Origin: Flavobacterium sp. | GTDB lineage: Bacteria; Bacteroidota; Bacteroidia; Flavobacteriales; Flavobacteriaceae | Length of the DNA: 64,000 bases | NCBI RefSeq assembly: GCF_039595935.1 | Contig: NZ_JBCNKR010000006.1 | Span: forward strand, 1,956,001-2,020,000 | Reading direction: 5' to 3' | In this document: positions 1 through 8,646 of the stretch, one piece after another | How positions within the stretch are numbered: position 1 is the stretch's first letter | How the letters are laid out: the number at the start of each line of letters is the position of its first letter | The notes under the pieces: model-generated | The model's input: the letters and a program-made list of their open reading frames with translations, nothing else | Told to the model about the DNA's origin: nothing | The model's database searches: none | Translations under genes and position numbers: made by a program

Positions 1-361
1 TTGTTTCAGGCATCGAGAAAGCAATCAGAAAAAAGTAACTTGAGAAGTAAGCCGTGAATCCTGCAACAATGTAATACGTGGCTCTTTTCGAGTTCAGCTT
101 TTCGTTTTTCCTGCCCTTTGCACCAAGAAGGGAGATGCTTAAAAATCCCAAGACAAAAAGTTTAGAGGTATGGAAATAATCCAACAGTCCTGTGCGGAAA
201 ATGTTCTGCAGTATTTTATCCCCAAGGTCATTCGTAAGCCCCCAGAACCTAAAAACATTATATCCGAAATAGTAGAAATGAAGGCAGAGCAGTATCATGC
301 TAATAAGCCTTGTCATATCAAGAATTTTTCTAAGCGCCTGTTCATTTTCACCTGTCTGCAT
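1..361 (-). CDS. mobC: MobC/TraG-type conjugation coupling protein, N-terminal part
   Basis: An open frame runs from the ATG at 361 to the window edge without a stop, giving about 120 residues. It contains LHFYYFGYNVFRFWGL, the hallmark of the YWFCY membrane domain found at the N-terminus of Bacteroidota VirD4-like coupling proteins. Hydrophobic segments near residues 18-35, about 70-85 and 103-118 fit its membrane anchor. The ATPase domain lies beyond the window. In the family this hexameric ATPase links the relaxosome to the type IV secretion channel. It follows mobB by 19 bp on the same strand, in the usual mobA-mobB-mobC order. Confidence 0.85.
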   Translation of the reverse strand, partial: MQTGENEQALRKILDMTRLISMILLCLHFYYFGYNVFRFWGLTNDLGDKILQNIFRTGLLDYFHTSKLFVLGFLSISLLGAKGRKNEKLNSKRATYYIVAGFTAYFSSYFFLIAFSMPET

Positions 362-380
362 TGTCTTAGTTTTTTATTTA

Positions 381-1640
381 TTAATCATTAAGTCCTTTTC
401 TTCTTCTTCTTTTCTTTTTTCTTTTGAATTCCTTTGAAACGTAAGCAGCAGCTGAATCAGATTGCAGCAGGGAATCAAATATCTTTTGCAGTTCGTTTCC
501 GCTGATAAAAGATGAATGCTGCGATGTATTCACAATCTCTTTATGATCGATATCTCCAACAGCTTTTCGGTTAGTATTGGATATTTTCAGACCGCACCGT
601 TCTTCAATTTCTGATGCAGCATACGGCTTACCCAAAATACTCCCGTTAAAAACGCATTTTGTTATGTGGTCCACATAAGTTAAACCATAAAGAATTCCCT
701 GTTCATTTCTTCTCTCTGCAATCTTAATCCCGTCCTTTATAAGAATTCTGTCTAGATTGGAAACCGTCTTTATTTTGTTCCGAATGAATGCCATATCAAC
801 TGCATTTTTAATTCTTTTCAAATGGGGATTTCGGGCTGTTTTATTTGCAATAAATTTTAACTCCAAATATTTTAAAGTGGGCTTAAGATAAAAACTGCTT
901 GCTTTTATAGGAACGCCGACCGGCTGTTTTTTATCATTGAGAATCTGGTATGCTAGTCCTCTATGGTGAAACATTCTTGAATCTTTCGCTCCCTGCATTG
1001 CGGTGATATTGTATAGGTTTAGAACAGCATTTAGTTCTCCCACGGTGGTATACCTATAATTTGGAATAACAGCGTTCAGAACATTGGCAATTGCTTTTTT
1101 AGTTTCAGATTCCCCATATTGAACAACAATACTTTTTACAGGTTTTATATTGATTTTTTCCTTCTTACTACTCTGGGCGGCAACTAAACCAAATGCCTTT
1201 TCAATATCCCTTCGTGCTGTTTCAGACTGGTTTTTCCCTATGTTATTCATGTCAATTCTTTTCCCGTCCGATTTCACTTTTATAGAAACAATGTGGATAT
1301 GCGGATGTCCCGCATCATGGTGCTGGTACACCAGATAAGGCTGCAACCCGAACCCTATTTTGTCCATATAAACGTGGGCAATTTCCATGAGTTTTTCTTT
1401 CGGCAGATTACTTTCAGAGGAATCAAAATTCAGTGAGATATGCACGCTTCCCCGTTTCACATTGGAATTTAATTCGAGCATTTTTAAAAGCAGTTTCAAC
1501 CTGAGATCTCTGTGAAGTCCAGAGGCTTCAACAGGATAATTTCCGTCGCCGATAAGCTCAGCTTTTTCTGCTTCGATCTTATTTTCATTGTAGTTAAAAA
1601 TACTTCTGACTGATGATCCCGTATTTATGACTGCAACCAT
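381..1640 (-). CDS. mobB: MobB relaxase (conjugative transposon mobilisation nuclease)
   Basis: A 419-aa relaxase that would nick oriT and stay attached to the transferred strand. Motif HHDAGHPHIHIV (residues 107-118) carries the metal-binding histidines of the relaxase/mobilisation nuclease family, and Tyr17 in FNYNENK is the likely strand-transfer tyrosine. The C-terminus is a lysine/arginine-rich tail (KEFKRKKKRRRRKG) suited to DNA binding. Its start overlaps the end of mobA by 16 bp, suggesting translational coupling. Length and order match MobB of CTnDOT-like elements. No truncation is visible, so this part of the element could still be active. Confidence 0.9.
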   Translation of the reverse strand: MVAVINTGSSVRSIFNYNENKIEAEKAELIGDGNYPVEASGLHRDLRLKLLLKMLELNSNVKRGSVHISLNFDSSESNLPKEKLMEIAHVYMDKIGFGLQPYLVYQHHDAGHPHIHIVSIKVKSDGKRIDMNNIGKNQSETARRDIEKAFGLVAAQSSKKEKINIKPVKSIVVQYGESETKKAIANVLNAVIPNYRYTTVGELNAVLNLYNITAMQGAKDSRMFHHRGLAYQILNDKKQPVGVPIKASSFYLKPTLKYLELKFIANKTARNPHLKRIKNAVDMAFIRNKIKTVSNLDRILIKDGIKIAERRNEQGILYGLTYVDHITKCVFNGSILGKPYAASEIEERCGLKISNTNRKAVGDIDHKEIVNTSQHSSFISGNELQKIFDSLLQSDSAAAYVSKEFKRKKKRRRRKGLND

Positions 1641-2020
1641 TTTTCAGCAAGATTTTGGATTGTATTTTTAATTGCATCAATAGAGTTGAACAGCATTTTT
1701 TTATCTGTTTCGAAACTCAGTATCCACACTTTGAATTCAGAAATGTGTGAAAGTGTGTGCAGTTTTTTTACAGCCTGGTTAAAATTATTTCCAATGGGAT
1801 TAAGCTCTGTTCTGAGCCGTATCAATTCTGCCATCAGCTCATCAATAGATGCATTTCTAGATTTCAAAACAATAGGTTTTCTCAGCAGATTTTTACGTGC
1901 AAAATCACTTATTTTCGGGCAGACCGAGTCTGCAAAATATTGCTGTAAAACTTCGTATTCCTTTTCGCTGAGCCTAAGATGAAGCCACCTTGTCCTGTTT
2001 TTTTTCTCTTCTTTCATCAT
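1625..2020 (-). CDS. mobA: MobA relaxosome accessory protein
   Basis: A 131-aa protein beginning MMKEEKKNRTRWLHLRLSEKEY, like the ribbon-helix-helix mobilisation proteins that bind oriT and load the relaxase. It is followed by a helical region with the LNPIGNNFNQAVKKLHTL pattern seen in MobC/MobA-type accessory proteins (LxxIGNNLNQ). It starts next to the hairpin-rich region at 2089-2181, its likely binding site, and overlaps mobB by 16 bp. The second Met is equally possible as start. Confidence 0.85.
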   Translation of the reverse strand: MMKEEKKNRTRWLHLRLSEKEYEVLQQYFADSVCPKISDFARKNLLRKPIVLKSRNASIDELMAELIRLRTELNPIGNNFNQAVKKLHTLSHISEFKVWILSFETDKKMLFNSIDAIKNTIQNLAEKWLQS

Positions 2021-2088
2021 TTTTCCTTTTCATTCGACATTATAAATCTTCCAGTTTTCACTGCCAGCGAGTTCCGAGCAGAGGGGCA

Positions 2089-2181
2089 GCAAGATAGCGG
2101 TTGTGATACAACCGGACATCTTGCAGATTGCAGCAAGGCTTGGCAATCTTAAAGAGTCTGCGCAAAAACTCAGACTCCTTT
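2089..2181. other. Candidate oriT: three consecutive inverted repeats
   Basis: Three perfect-stem hairpins follow one another. The first, 2089-2124, has GCAAGAT outside and CGGTTGT/ACAACCG around a GAT loop. The second, 2125-2149, is AGATTGC...GCAATCT with an inner CAAG/CTTG. The third, 2154-2177, is GAGTCTG...CAGACTC. None is followed by a T-tract, so they are poor terminators. The location directly upstream of mobA, between divergent mob and plus-strand genes, is where CTnDOT-like oriT regions lie. The nic site cannot be named from sequence alone. Confidence 0.6.
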
Positions 2182-2309
2182 CAATTATTCAGGCGAATTT
2201 ATGCAGGAAATTTCAAAACATCCCATCATAGGTAAATTTTGCTTATGATGCTTTGAGGCGTCATTGCTACCTTTAGGCTTTGATTTATTAATTTAAAAAT
2301 GCTGAAATT

Positions 2310-2600
2310 ATGAGTGCAAAGAATTATGCAGCCAAGGTGTTCGATACCGTATTGAGCATCCCAGGCATGAGTGAGCCGGTGAGGATTGATCTGAAAATTT
2401 CACGCAAAAATGTACTGCTCTTGTGTCATTTTATTGATAGGGGAGTATTGCTTGAAAAAGATGAAGGAAGCCTTATGGGAAGTATGGCAGAGGAGGAGCT
2501 GCTAGAACTTAAAAATGTCTCGCAGGAGTGTCTCCAAAAAGCCGGGCTTGTCGAACTAAACCAGAAGCTTTTGAGTTTTATTGAAGATGTAAAAGCTTGA
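2310..2600 (+). CDS. Small conserved ICE protein of unknown function
   Basis: A 96-aa acidic protein with no membrane segment or catalytic motif that I recognise. The pattern KNYAAKVFDTVLSIPGMSEPVRIDLKIS followed by mostly helical sequence resembles small proteins I recall near mob genes of Bacteroidota mobile elements, but no function is known to me. It starts about 130 bp after the oriT candidate, divergent from mobA, and precedes the chimeric MauE-like gene by about 200 bp. Confidence 0.7.
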   Translation: MSAKNYAAKVFDTVLSIPGMSEPVRIDLKISRKNVLLLCHFIDRGVLLEKDEGSLMGSMAEEELLELKNVSQECLQKAGLVELNQKLLSFIEDVKA

Positions 2601-2684
2601 TTAAAAAAAGACAAAAAGGAGAGAAAATGCTTTGCGGATTTATTCTGTGAGGCATTTTTTATTCTATGACATCTTCAGTACAAA

Positions 2685-2723
2685 TTGGCGTGTTTTTGAT
2701 GTTTTTTGGCGTGTTTTTGATGT
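2685..2723 (+). repeat. 18-bp direct repeat, two copies 21 bp apart
   Basis: TTGGCGTGTTTTTGATGT occurs at 2685-2702 and again at 2706-2723. The 21-bp period equals two helical turns, so a protein could bind both copies on one DNA face. It sits just upstream of the promoter-like box at 2746 that serves the MauE-like gene. Binding of a regulator is inference; a simple slippage duplication is also possible. Confidence 0.6.
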
Positions 2724-2745
2724 GTTTTCTTTCAATTGTCTGATT

Positions 2746-2753
2746 TACATTTG
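2746..2753 (+). promoter_or_regulatory. Bacteroidota -7 box TACATTTG
   Basis: An exact match to TAnnTTTG, 52 bp upstream of the ATG at 2806. No convincing -33 TTTG is present at the normal spacing, so the direct repeats just upstream may hold an activator site instead. Confidence 0.45.
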
Positions 2754-2805
2754 TTCTATAATAAAAAGGTGTAGATTTTACTTTTTTAATTTAAATGCAA
2801 AAGTT

Positions 2806-4086
2806 ATGAAATCAGATAGCAAATTTAATCGTGTAATTATTGAAATCACATGTGTTCTTTTTGCCCTATTATTTGTTTACGCATCGATAAGCAAACTGTT
2901 GGATTTTGAAAGATTTCAGGTCCAGATCGCGCAGTCGCCAATCTTAAGTGTTTATGCTTTTTGGATTTCCAGAATTGTTATTGCAGTTGAATTGTTCGCA
3001 GCCGGAATCCTTTTGTTTGCTAGAACAAAAATGCTGGGTTTATATACCTCAATAGGTCTGATGGGTATGTTCACGGCCTATATCTTTATCATACTTTTTT
3101 ACAGTTCATTTGTCCCTTGCTCCTGCGGTGGGATATTGGAGAAAATGACTTGGGAGAGTCATTTGGTTTTTAATGTTTTTTTTCTGGTCCTAGGCGTAAC
3201 CGCCGTTTATCTGCTTAATAAAATGCCAGAGCATAAGTATCGCTTTGGAGGTAAAAGACCGCTGTTTTACAGCACTGTCATAATTCTGGTGAGCTGCTTT
3301 TTGGTTGCAGGTTTATTTCTTAGTTCGGAAAAAATTATCCATCAGCAAAATCCTTTTATTCGACGTTATGAGCAAAGTCTGGTCAGCCCGCTTCGGGAGA
3401 TCGATTTAAAGTTTAATTCCTATTATTTTGCCGGCGTCGTAAAGGATACTGTTTATTTGGGTAATTATACCGATCCGTTCCATCTTCTGGCCGTTGATCT
3501 TTCTGGCAACAAGAAAACAATTCAACTCGAGTTTGAACCAAAAGGAATCCCTTTTCAGGCAATACGAATTATCATCAGAGGGAAAGATGTTTATCTTCTG
3601 GACGGAACAGTGCCCTGTGTTTACAGGGGAAGTATAGGGAAGTGGAAAATGAATAAGGAATTAAAAAATGTTCCCCGATTTACTGCGGCCCAGCCAATAG
3701 ACAGCGTGAGCATTGCATTTCGCAATAATACGGGAAAAAACAAAGCGCACATACTGGGGGTATTCGGGCAGGAAAATGATGAGAAGATCCGTTATGCACC
3801 ACAACTTTTACAGCAGCAGATTGACGGCATATTTGATACTGACGGTATGCTGCTATATGACCAGGAATTGAAATTAATGGTCTACAGTTACTATTATCGC
3901 AACGAGTTTTTTACCGCAGATACCAGGGCTGTCCTTCAATCAAGAGGGCACACTATTGATACGGGTAAGCGAGGTGCTGCGGATTCTATTCGAGGCTTCT
4001 TCACTGTGCATCGATACGCTGCGGACCTTTCAGCTCGTAGTGCTTTCCATCTTAGGGCCACTGGTCTTTGGCATTGCAGTTTATGA
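2806..4086 (+). CDS. MauE/DoxX-like membrane protein with disrupted 3' end (chimera with traJ)
   Basis: The likely start is the ATG at 2806 (MKSDSKFNRV...); the frame is open further upstream but that part is low-complexity. Residues 1-140 form four membrane helices of the MauE/DoxX type with a PCSCGG motif in a loop. A fifth helix follows, then about 200 periplasmic residues rich in beta-strand patterns. Up to about position 3960 the reading is coherent. After GHTIDT the frame enters traJ sequence out of frame and ends in an arginine-rich nonsense tail of about 40 residues. Homologues I recall continue for roughly another 100 residues, so the C-terminus is probably lost. Substrate and role are unknown. 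Confidence 0.7.
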   Translation: MKSDSKFNRVIIEITCVLFALLFVYASISKLLDFERFQVQIAQSPILSVYAFWISRIVIAVELFAAGILLFARTKMLGLYTSIGLMGMFTAYIFIILFYSSFVPCSCGGILEKMTWESHLVFNVFFLVLGVTAVYLLNKMPEHKYRFGGKRPLFYSTVIILVSCFLVAGLFLSSEKIIHQQNPFIRRYEQSLVSPLREIDLKFNSYYFAGVVKDTVYLGNYTDPFHLLAVDLSGNKKTIQLEFEPKGIPFQAIRIIIRGKDVYLLDGTVPCVYRGSIGKWKMNKELKNVPRFTAAQPIDSVSIAFRNNTGKNKAHILGVFGQENDEKIRYAPQLLQQQIDGIFDTDGMLLYDQELKLMVYSYYYRNEFFTADTRAVLQSRGHTIDTGKRGAADSIRGFFTVHRYAADLSARSAFHLRATGLWHCSL

Positions 4087-4564
4087 CGGATTCCAGCATA
4101 CTCTTACGGTCTGGCTTGCCCGATATATCAATATCTATCTGTGGCTTCCCGTTGCGAACATCTTTGGCGGTATTATCGGCAAAATTCAGGAGCAGATGCT
4201 GAGACTCGATATCTCGCAGATCAATACATCAGGGGATACATTTTTCAGCAGGACCGATATCGGATACTTGATTTTTATGATCATAGGTATTGTCGGATAC
4301 TTCACTGTTCCTTCGGTTGCCAATTATATTGTACATGCTTCAGGCGGAAGTGCACTTGGACAGAAAGTAACCAGTCTGTTTGGAGGTTCGACCTCTTCAG
4401 TAATCGGAGGTGCAGCAACTGGAGCAGGAATGGTTATGGATACGATGGGAAATGCGGCAGGAAAAATGAGCCAAAGCATGTCATCGTCTTCGACATCTTC
4501 GCCTTATTTTGAAGATAAAGGAAGTTATATGAGTGAGAGGCTCAAGGGAAATTCTAAAAATTAA
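3956..4564 (+). pseudogene. traJ: traJ, 3' fragment (conjugative transposon inner-membrane channel protein)
   Basis: From about 3965 the sequence encodes the C-terminal half of TraJ: VSEVLRILFEASSLCIDTL, then RTFQLVVLSILGPLVFGIAV, WLARYINIYLWLPVANIFG, a last membrane helix, and a glycine/serine-rich tail. About the first 150 residues of a normal TraJ are absent, and upstream sequence belongs to the MauE-like gene in another frame. The only start available is a TTG at the junction itself. TraJ is the VirB6-like polytopic component of the mating channel, so this fragment is unlikely to be functional. It ends 12 bp before traK. Confidence 0.85.
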
Positions 4565-4576
4565 AAGCATGCGGTT

Positions 4577-5200
4577 ATGTTCAGCAAGATGAAAAATATA
4601 GATACAGCTTTCCGTCATGTAAGAGGGTTTACGATGCTGGTCATCACAGGTAGTACAGTTATTACTTGTTATGCGCTTTATAAAAGTTTCAGCGCTGTCG
4701 CTTTGATGCAGGATAAGGTTTATATCCTTGCAAACGGAAAAGCGCTGGAAGCCTACGCGTCAGACCGTAAAGATAATGTTCCGGTTGAGGCAAGGGATCA
4801 TGTAAAGACCTTTCACCAATATTTCTTCAGCCTTGATCCTGATGATAAAGTGATTAAGGCCAATGTAACAAAATCCCTGTATCTGGCGGATAATTCGGTT
4901 AAGCGTATCTATGATGATCTGAAAGAAAATGGCTACTATTCGGGAATCATATCAGGAAACATCAGCCAGACAGTTTTGATAGACAGTGTAAAAATTGACA
5001 TCAATGAATATCCCTACCGGTTTAAATGCTATGCCCGGCAGAATATTATAAGAACCACAAGCATACTCAACAGAAATCTGATTACCGAGGGAACTCTTCG
5101 TAATGTTTCAAGGAGTGATAATAATCCGCACGGCTTTCTTATTGAGCGCTTCAATACGATTGAGAATAAAGATCTTGGAACTTTAAACAGAAAACCATGA
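4577..5200 (+). CDS. traK: TraK conjugative transposon protein
   Basis: A 207-aa protein with the TraK pattern: a short N-terminal segment, one membrane helix at about residues 18-35 (FTMLVITGSTVITCYALY), then a periplasmic domain with ARDHVKTFHQYFFSLDPDD, typical of this VirB8-like family. It would be a structural part of the mating-pair formation complex in the inner membrane. Full length and intact. Its stop overlaps the next start (ATGA at 5197), as in the usual traK-traL arrangement. Confidence 0.9.
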   Translation: MFSKMKNIDTAFRHVRGFTMLVITGSTVITCYALYKSFSAVALMQDKVYILANGKALEAYASDRKDNVPVEARDHVKTFHQYFFSLDPDDKVIKANVTKSLYLADNSVKRIYDDLKENGYYSGIISGNISQTVLIDSVKIDINEYPYRFKCYARQNIIRTTSILNRNLITEGTLRNVSRSDNNPHGFLIERFNTIENKDLGTLNRKP

Positions 5201-5601
5201 GAAGGTTAGTCAGCAAACACAAAAACATCAATAAGCATTCACGGATTTATCTTATCATCAGATTCTGGTGGGTGGTTAAAATGAATAGGATAACTAAAAA
5301 CCTTTCCAAATCACAGCTTTGGTTATCACTTGCAGTTTTCATGATGACAGGAACTGTTCTTTGTTTTTATAAAGTAATAAGCGGTGTTTTGCTGGACAAT
5401 TCTGAATCGATCAGCATTGAGGAAATATCAGTTGTTAAACCTATTTATTCTGATAAAAATGAAACGTTGCATTTCCTGAATAGATCTCTTAAAAAAAGTG
5501 AAAAGCAATCTGATCTCGGCAGATGCATAGACAGCGTAATAAATGTTTCGGGAATAATCGATTTTGATAAGAAATATAATTCCAAAAAAGCAGGCTTTTA
5601 A
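5197..5601 (+). CDS. Small single-pass membrane protein in traL position
   Basis: A 134-aa protein beginning MRRLVSKHKNINKHSRIYL, followed by a membrane helix at about residues 42-62 (WLSLAVFMMTGTVLCFYKVI). Its place between traK and traM, its ATGA overlap with traK and its start resemble TraL, but the remaining sequence is too divergent for certainty. An internal ATG at 5281 just before the membrane helix is an alternative start. The last 38 nt overlap a frame that could extend traM upstream, but traM is better started at 5654. Confidence 0.65.
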   Translation: MRRLVSKHKNINKHSRIYLIIRFWWVVKMNRITKNLSKSQLWLSLAVFMMTGTVLCFYKVISGVLLDNSESISIEEISVVKPIYSDKNETLHFLNRSLKKSEKQSDLGRCIDSVINVSGIIDFDKKYNSKKAGF

Positions 5602-5653
5602 ATGCTCTAAAAGTCTTCGGAAATCAATACAGGTAACTATAATAAATGAAATT

Positions 5654-6943
5654 ATGGAAAATAAAGCACTTTCAGCCAAAGACAGAAAGAACCGTAAAAT
5701 GATGCTGGTTCTTCCATTGCTTATACTGCCATTCATAACAATGCTCTTTTGGGTTCTTGGAGGAGGCAAAGGAAAAGAAACTGCGCTTTCAATAGAAAAG
5801 AAACCAGGTTTTAATATGCTTCTTCCAAACCCAAAGTTAAAGGAAGATTCTTCATTGGATAAAATGAGCTACTATGATCAGGCATCAGTTGATTCTATAA
5901 AACTTGAGGAGCAGAAAAAAAAAGATCCTAATTATTCGATAAGTAAAGCAGATGAAAGTAATCTTGAATATGACGACCCTTTTGATCAGAATGTAACTTC
6001 AATAAGAAGTCAAAAAGGCGGGCTGAACACAGGTTATTTAAAGCCGGAAAATGAGCAGAAGATGTACCAGAAACTTCAGGCTCTTCAAAAGGCAATTGCA
6101 GAGCCTCCTAAAGTAAATGGCTATGAACAGGACATGAGAGAGTTCCAATACCAAAGACCGCCTTACGGTGAATCAGCGGAAATGAAAAACTTGGAACAGC
6201 TGATGGCGGCAATGAGTGCACCATCTGAACCTGATCCCGAACTGGCGCAGCTGGGAGGGATGCTGGAAAATATTCTGGATATACAGCACCCTGAGCGCGT
6301 TCAGGAAAAGCTGAGGCAGAATTCAAAGATTCAGAAAGGAAAAGTGTTTTCGGTGAGCAGGAAATCAGATGAGCAAAGTATAAGTTCAATGCAGAATACT
6401 TCGCAATCAGCACTAAAACAGGAAACGAATTCTTTTTATTCTCTGGATGAACAAACCGTTAACGAAGAAATTCAGAATGCGGTGGAGGCGGCAGTTCATG
6501 AAACGCAGACCATTGTAAACGGTTCAATTGTGAAGATAAGGCTTGTAAATGATGTTTTTCTCAACGGGGTGCTCATTCCAAGAAACAGTTTCGTATTTGG
6601 AACTGCATCTCTTAAAGGAGAAAGGCTTGAAATAAAAATCAGTACAATAAAATACATGAATTCTATTTTCCCTGTGGAACTTTCTGTTTTTGATATCGAC
6701 GGTATAAAGGGTATTTATATTCCCGGCACAATTAATAGGGACGTTGCTAAAGCCTCTGCTGACAGGTCAATGCAGAGTATCGGGCTTGCGGGTGTAAGTG
6801 ATTCATGGGGAGCCCAGGCTGCTGGAATGGGAGTGGAAGCGGCGAAAACACTTTTGAGCAAAAAAGTAAAGCTTATTAAAGTGGCAGTCAAAGCAGGCTA
6901 CAAAGTGCTGCTTTATGATGAGAAGGAAAAAAATGAAAAATAA
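5654..6943 (+). CDS. traM: TraM conjugative transposon protein (VirB10-like)
   Basis: A 429-aa protein from the ATG at 5654 (MENKALSAKDRKNRK). A membrane anchor at about residues 18-36 (MMLVLPLLILPFITMLFWVL) is followed by a long hydrophilic, glutamine-rich linker and a C-terminal domain (from about residue 270: AAVHETQTIVNGSIVKIRLV, then LIPRNSFVFGTASLKGERL) characteristic of conjugative transposon TraM. The family spans the periplasm and links the inner and outer membrane parts of the channel. It appears complete and overlaps traN by 11 bp. Confidence 0.9.
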   Translation: MENKALSAKDRKNRKMMLVLPLLILPFITMLFWVLGGGKGKETALSIEKKPGFNMLLPNPKLKEDSSLDKMSYYDQASVDSIKLEEQKKKDPNYSISKADESNLEYDDPFDQNVTSIRSQKGGLNTGYLKPENEQKMYQKLQALQKAIAEPPKVNGYEQDMREFQYQRPPYGESAEMKNLEQLMAAMSAPSEPDPELAQLGGMLENILDIQHPERVQEKLRQNSKIQKGKVFSVSRKSDEQSISSMQNTSQSALKQETNSFYSLDEQTVNEEIQNAVEAAVHETQTIVNGSIVKIRLVNDVFLNGVLIPRNSFVFGTASLKGERLEIKISTIKYMNSIFPVELSVFDIDGIKGIYIPGTINRDVAKASADRSMQSIGLAGVSDSWGAQAAGMGVEAAKTLLSKKVKLIKVAVKAGYKVLLYDEKEKNEK

Positions 6944-7790
6944 CCGTAAACTATTCGACATGAAAAAAATAAAACTAATAATATTTATATGCGTTTTTCT
7001 CACAACAGTTTCAGGATATACACAGTATAATTTAAAATCTGAATATAATAATATACAGCTGAGCTATTCAAAAACCACCAGTATCTTATTCCCCTACGCT
7101 GTCAAAAGTCTGGATATAGGCAGCCGTGATGTTTTGGTGCAGAAAGCTAAAGGAGTTGAAAATATTCTTCTTCTTAAAGCAGGAAAACAGAATTTTCTCC
7201 AGACCAACCTTACTGTAGTTACATCCGACGGTAAACTTTACAGTTTCATATTGAACTTTGACGATTTATGCCCGACTTTAAGTATCGATGCCGGACTGCG
7301 AAATACGGATGATAAACAGCTCCTGTTTTCGATGGAGAATGAAAACCAGAAGGAAATAAAGGACTATGCTATGCTCGCACTATCTAAAAAAAATAAGGTA
7401 AGCGGACTTAATTCAAGAAGATCAGAAATAGTGATGAAAGTTGACGGTATTTTTATTCATCAGGATGTAATGTATTTCAGAGTCTTTTTAGGCAATGATT
7501 CTAAAATCAATTATGATGTAGACCAGCTTCGTTTTTTTATCCGTGACCAAAGAAAATCAAAACGTACTGCATCTCAGGAAATAGAGATTATGCCGCTTTT
7601 CAATACTGGTGATTTCAGCCGGATTTCTGATAATTCTAAAATTACTGCTGTATTTGCCCTGCCTAAATTTACAATACCCGAAAAGAAGAAGTTTACCATG
7701 CAGGTCTTTGAGAAAAACGGAGGCAGGCATCTGGAGCTGAATATAAAAAACAGGAACCTGGTAAATCTTGGAATTCTAGGTAACCTTTAA
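6933..7790 (+). CDS. traN: TraN conjugative transposon protein (VirB9-like)
   Basis: A 285-aa exported protein. The ATG at 6933 is preferred because GAAGGA lies just upstream; the ATG at 6960 gives a cleaner signal peptide (MKKIKLIIFICVFLTTVSG) and cannot be excluded. After the signal, NIQLSYSKTTSILFPYAVKS and VLVQKAKGVENILLLKA are typical of the DUF4138/TraN family, the outer-membrane-associated VirB9-like channel component. Intact length. In complete elements traO, traP and traQ usually follow; here they do not. Confidence 0.88.
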   Translation: MKNNRKLFDMKKIKLIIFICVFLTTVSGYTQYNLKSEYNNIQLSYSKTTSILFPYAVKSLDIGSRDVLVQKAKGVENILLLKAGKQNFLQTNLTVVTSDGKLYSFILNFDDLCPTLSIDAGLRNTDDKQLLFSMENENQKEIKDYAMLALSKKNKVSGLNSRRSEIVMKVDGIFIHQDVMYFRVFLGNDSKINYDVDQLRFFIRDQRKSKRTASQEIEIMPLFNTGDFSRISDNSKITAVFALPKFTIPEKKKFTMQVFEKNGGRHLELNIKNRNLVNLGILGNL

Positions 7791-7818
7791 GCAATACTAA
7801 TTTTAAATGTAAAAGATC

Positions 7819-8619
7819 ATGAACCAGAAAAATTTAGATTACCTTAAAGATCAGTTGAAATATACTGGATTTGGGGAAACTTTTGAAGCAGAGCTGAAGG
7901 CAAATATGCTGAAACGCGAAAAAGATTTTAAAATTGTTCACACAGGTATTATGAACAATGGTGTTCCTAATAAGGACAGCTTGACTGTTGAACTGAATTT
8001 CAAAAAGTCGGAACAGAACGATATGTATTTTTTTAATTCCTACCATGTTAACCTGCAAAAGGAGGAAAACAAACCGGGATTGGAGCAAACCTTTTACATC
8101 AACAAAGAGGGTAGCATTACGATGAAAGAAGCCTATAATTTGATGGAAGGAAGATCAGTTAATAAGGATTTAAAAACTAAGGACGGTGAAAATTATAATG
8201 CTTGGATTTCTTTGAATTTCAAGGAAACCGACAACAGCGGCAACTTTAAGCTGAACCAGTATCACCAGAATTACGGCTATGATTTGGAAGCTTCGCTGGA
8301 GAAACATTCGATAAAAGAACTGCTTACTCCGCAGTATAAAGAAGATTTAATAAATTCCCTCAAAAAAGGCAATCTGCAGTCAGTAACTTTTGTTGTGGGT
8401 GGAGAAGAACGAAAACAGTATGTGGAAGCAAATCCGCAGTTTAAAACGGTAAAGGTTTATGATTCTTCATTGCAAAGAATCAATGATAGGGAAAGTAAAA
8501 GTGAGAAGCAGTCTCAATCAAAAGAAAAGAGTGCAGCGCAGAACAATAATGATGATGAGCCAGCACAGAAGGAATCGAATTCTGCATCACGTTCCAGAAA
8601 AACAGGCAGATCAGTTTAG
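7819..8619 (+). CDS. ICE-associated conserved protein, paralogue A
   Basis: A 266-aa soluble protein with no signal peptide. Recognisable blocks are LKYTGFGETFEAELKANM, MKEAYNLMEGRSVNKDL, NYGYDLEASL and YVEANPQFKTVKVYD. The C-terminal 45 residues are a low-complexity Lys/Ser/Gln tail. I recall close relatives in Flavobacterium and Chryseobacterium ICEs but no assigned function. The same blocks recur in order in the next gene, so the two are tandem paralogues. It starts 28 bp after traN on the same strand. Confidence 0.8.
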   Translation: MNQKNLDYLKDQLKYTGFGETFEAELKANMLKREKDFKIVHTGIMNNGVPNKDSLTVELNFKKSEQNDMYFFNSYHVNLQKEENKPGLEQTFYINKEGSITMKEAYNLMEGRSVNKDLKTKDGENYNAWISLNFKETDNSGNFKLNQYHQNYGYDLEASLEKHSIKELLTPQYKEDLINSLKKGNLQSVTFVVGGEERKQYVEANPQFKTVKVYDSSLQRINDRESKSEKQSQSKEKSAAQNNNDDEPAQKESNSASRSRKTGRSV

Positions 8620-8646
8620 TTTCAGTAATCCACTAAAAGATTAAAT

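Noticed and set aside
4141..4512. A 123-codon plus-strand frame rich in Arg, Cys and Tyr
   Set aside because: It is an out-of-frame reading of the traJ fragment, whose correct frame has clear TraJ motifs.
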